From Isoetes taiwanensis (lineage: Eukaryota; Streptophyta; Lycopodiopsida; Isoetales; Isoetaceae): a stretch of 64,000 nt of DNA. How positions within the stretch are numbered: position 1 is the stretch's first letter; each line of letters starts with the position of its first letter. The notes beneath the pieces were generated by a model, which worked only from the letters and a program-made list of their open reading frames with translations, was not told where the DNA came from and searched no databases. The stretch is taken from positions 312,501 through 376,500 of the forward strand of contig JAJEKV010000275.1 of assembly GCA_021234155.1 (NCBI GenBank), in the 5' to 3' direction. The position numbers and the translations under genes are program-made. Of this stretch, positions 62,301 through 64,000 are shown piece by piece.

Positions 62301-64000
62301 ATTTCTTGGTCGTGCCCCTACGTGGGAAAGGGTAAAATTTAGGGGTTCGCACATTCGAGCATTGGATTTCCAACTTTTATTTTCGGAGATGTTTCTCGGG
62401 ACATGAACTCTTATTTGAACGATGGGATTAGCAAACGACGCGATTTTGGTGCCTTGATATGTAAACCCTACTAAATCTGAGGGTTTAGGTCTTTGATGAC
62501 CTTCCCTACATCGAAAGTAGTCGAGAGCTTACGTGCACAGTTTCCTCAAGGGTCCGAAAAGAGGCCCCAAGAGTGGGAACAAAGAACCCCTTCCTAGGCA
62601 CTGGTTCCAAACTTGCACCCTTGCGATGGCTCGTCACAAGCTAGATATTGCGCAACCGGGCATGCTAGAAGGCAGGACATGACAGTTTGGCTCCGTCCTT
62701 GCATCTAGATGGTTAGAGTCACAATCCTTGAACATCGGCTTGCCTTGTACATCCTATGCTTAGATTAGTGCACATTAGGCAAGGAATGCATTGAATGAGA
62801 GGTCACTAGCTGCTCATATCGGTAGAGATTAGTTCTATTGGTCATGGAAGTTGGTCCCTAGAGTAACATCCGATGCTTTGAACTCATGTGCTAAGTTTAA
62901 ATAAGGTTCAAGGAATGCATTGAATGGGGATCAGGTCCACTCGCCGTGTTCCTCGAAGGGGAAAATTTGGGGTTGGTACAGGGTTGTAGGTGTTCATTTT
63001 TCTTTTAAAAGATGTTTCATGGGACATCCCTACCATTTGAACGGTGGGATTAGCAGATGAAGTCGCTTTTTGTACTCCTCGATATTTAAACTACTAAATT
63101 TGTAGGGTTTAGGTTTTGGAATACTTCTCAAGTGGTCAAGAGCTTGCATGAGTCCCTAAAGTATATTGGATGTTTTTGATTCATGCACAAAGATAAAAGC
63201 ACATTCCATTTGCTAGAGTGGTCGAATCGAGGAACACCCCATTTCTTGGTCGTCAAGAAAGAGGAAAATTTGGGGGTTGGCACATCCGGGCGATAGGTGT
63301 TCATTTTTCTTTTAAGAGACGTTTCATGGGACATGACCTACCATTTGAACGGTGGGATTAGCAGATGAAGCTGTTTTGGTGCCCCGATATTTAAACCCTA
63401 CTAAATTTGTAGGGTTTAGGTTTTGGAAGCCTTTCCTACTTCGAAATGGTCAAGAGCTTGCATGCATAGTCCCTAAAGTAAATTGGATGTTTTTGACTCA
63501 TGCAAAAAGTTAAAAGCACATTCGAGCTTGCTAGAGTGGTCGAATCGAGGAACACCTTATTTCTTGGTCGTGCCCCTTTACGGGAAAGGGGAAAATTTAG
63601 GGGTTCGCACATCCCAGCATTGGATTTCCAACTTTTATTTTTGAGGAGATGTTTCTGGGACATGAACTCTTATTTGAATGATGGGATTAGCAAACAACGC
63701 ATTTTGGTGCCTTGCGATTTTGGTGCCTTGATACTCAAGGGTAAACCCTACTAAATCAGATGGGGTTTAGGTCTTGATGCCCTTGCATCTAGATGGTTTC
63801 CCTACATCGAAAGTAGTCGAGGGAGCTTATCGAAAGTAGAGATTAGTTCTATTGGGGAAGTTGGTCCCTAGAGTGCTTCTTGATGCTTTTGCTCAAGGGT
63901 CCAAAAAGAGGCCCCAAGAGTGAGAACAAAGAACCCCTTCCTAGGCACGGTTCCAAACTTGCACCCTTGTGATGGCTCCGTAACAAGCTAGATATTGTGC
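59381..64000. repeat. Satellite array with higher-order repeat structure
   Basis: Subunits of about 300-335 bp carry the core AAACCCTACTAAAT(T/C)TGT continuing AGGGTTTAGG. Core positions are about 59484, 59815, 60496, 60832, 61160, 61846, 62165, 62463, 63088, 63393 and 63742. Three subunits plus a ~350-bp extra block (GGTCCGAAAAGAGGCCCCAA at about 59908, 61248, 62550 and 63897) make a higher-order unit of roughly 1.34, 1.30 and 1.35 kb. The array continues past the window end. Repeated minus-strand frames around NTY..DVPTPKFSSFP are produced by the subunit and are not counted as genes. The last unit (63.7-63.9 kb) is scrambled. Confidence 0.9.

Noticed and set aside
60242-63663. Recurrent minus-strand frames (NTY..DVPTPKFSSFP) as a tandem gene family
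   Set aside because: They coincide with the satellite subunit, start at varying points, and carry stops in most copies. No promoter or conserved start.

Overview
This window is nuclear DNA of a land plant with a large, repeat-rich genome. The signs are nested LTR and LINE retrotransposons, a Helitron terminus, a Harbinger transposase with its Myb-like partner, CACTA-like ends, fragments of plant signalling genes (malectin/LRR receptor kinase, MAP kinase, EF-hand protein) and a long satellite array. Nothing in the sequence fixes the species. No intact host gene was found: every recognisable gene carries a stop, a frameshift or missing parts.

Layout. 1-4 kb is noncoding with a small tandem duplication and a Helitron 3' end (4022). 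4.35-6.97 kb is a foldback: 438-bp inverted arms enclose an EF-hand fragment. 6.3-7.65 kb carries scattered short palindromes. 9.05-22.87 kb is a nest: a Tat-like Ty3/Gypsy element (9737-21137, 5-bp target duplication GTCAC) sits inside a minus-strand LINE that continues on both sides. The Gypsy order is gag, protease, an extra RNase H, reverse transcriptase, RNase H, integrase. Its 1.5-kb noncoding tail contains a series of hairpins with a conserved 8-nt loop and stems that change in a compensatory way.

23-27.5 kb holds an unrecognised decayed coding region, a MAP kinase N-terminal fragment and arrays built on GGAAACCCTTCC in both orientations. 28.1-30.6 kb is a broken PIF/Harbinger transposase facing a Myb/SANT-like gene. 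31.8-32.1 kb has a possible SET-domain-like fragment. 32.9-35.1 kb is an LRR-malectin receptor kinase pseudogene. 36.7-38.6 kb has two hairpin elements. 38.79-45.3 kb looks like a decayed CACTA-type transposon with palindromic subterminal repeats, and contains a Copia fragment.

The most interesting unit lies at 47.87-56.49 kb: a retroelement with 2.24-kb direct terminal repeats and a reverse transcriptase with an RYIDDL active site. It shows no integrase, RNase H, protease or GIY-YIG endonuclease that I can see. At least two introns are inferred, one joining an exon in the 5' repeat to the internal region, the other splicing a bare ATG onto the reverse transcriptase. Alternative hairpins lie between the reverse transcriptase and the 3' repeat. 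I favour a Penelope-like or unclassified lineage. It sits in a T-run between palindromic mini-elements, inside a possible 12.4-kb element with inverted termini (45868-58226). From about 59.4 kb to the window end there is a higher-order satellite (about 330-bp subunits, about 1.3-kb higher-order unit) whose subunits carry the palindrome AAACCCTAC...GTAGGGTTT.
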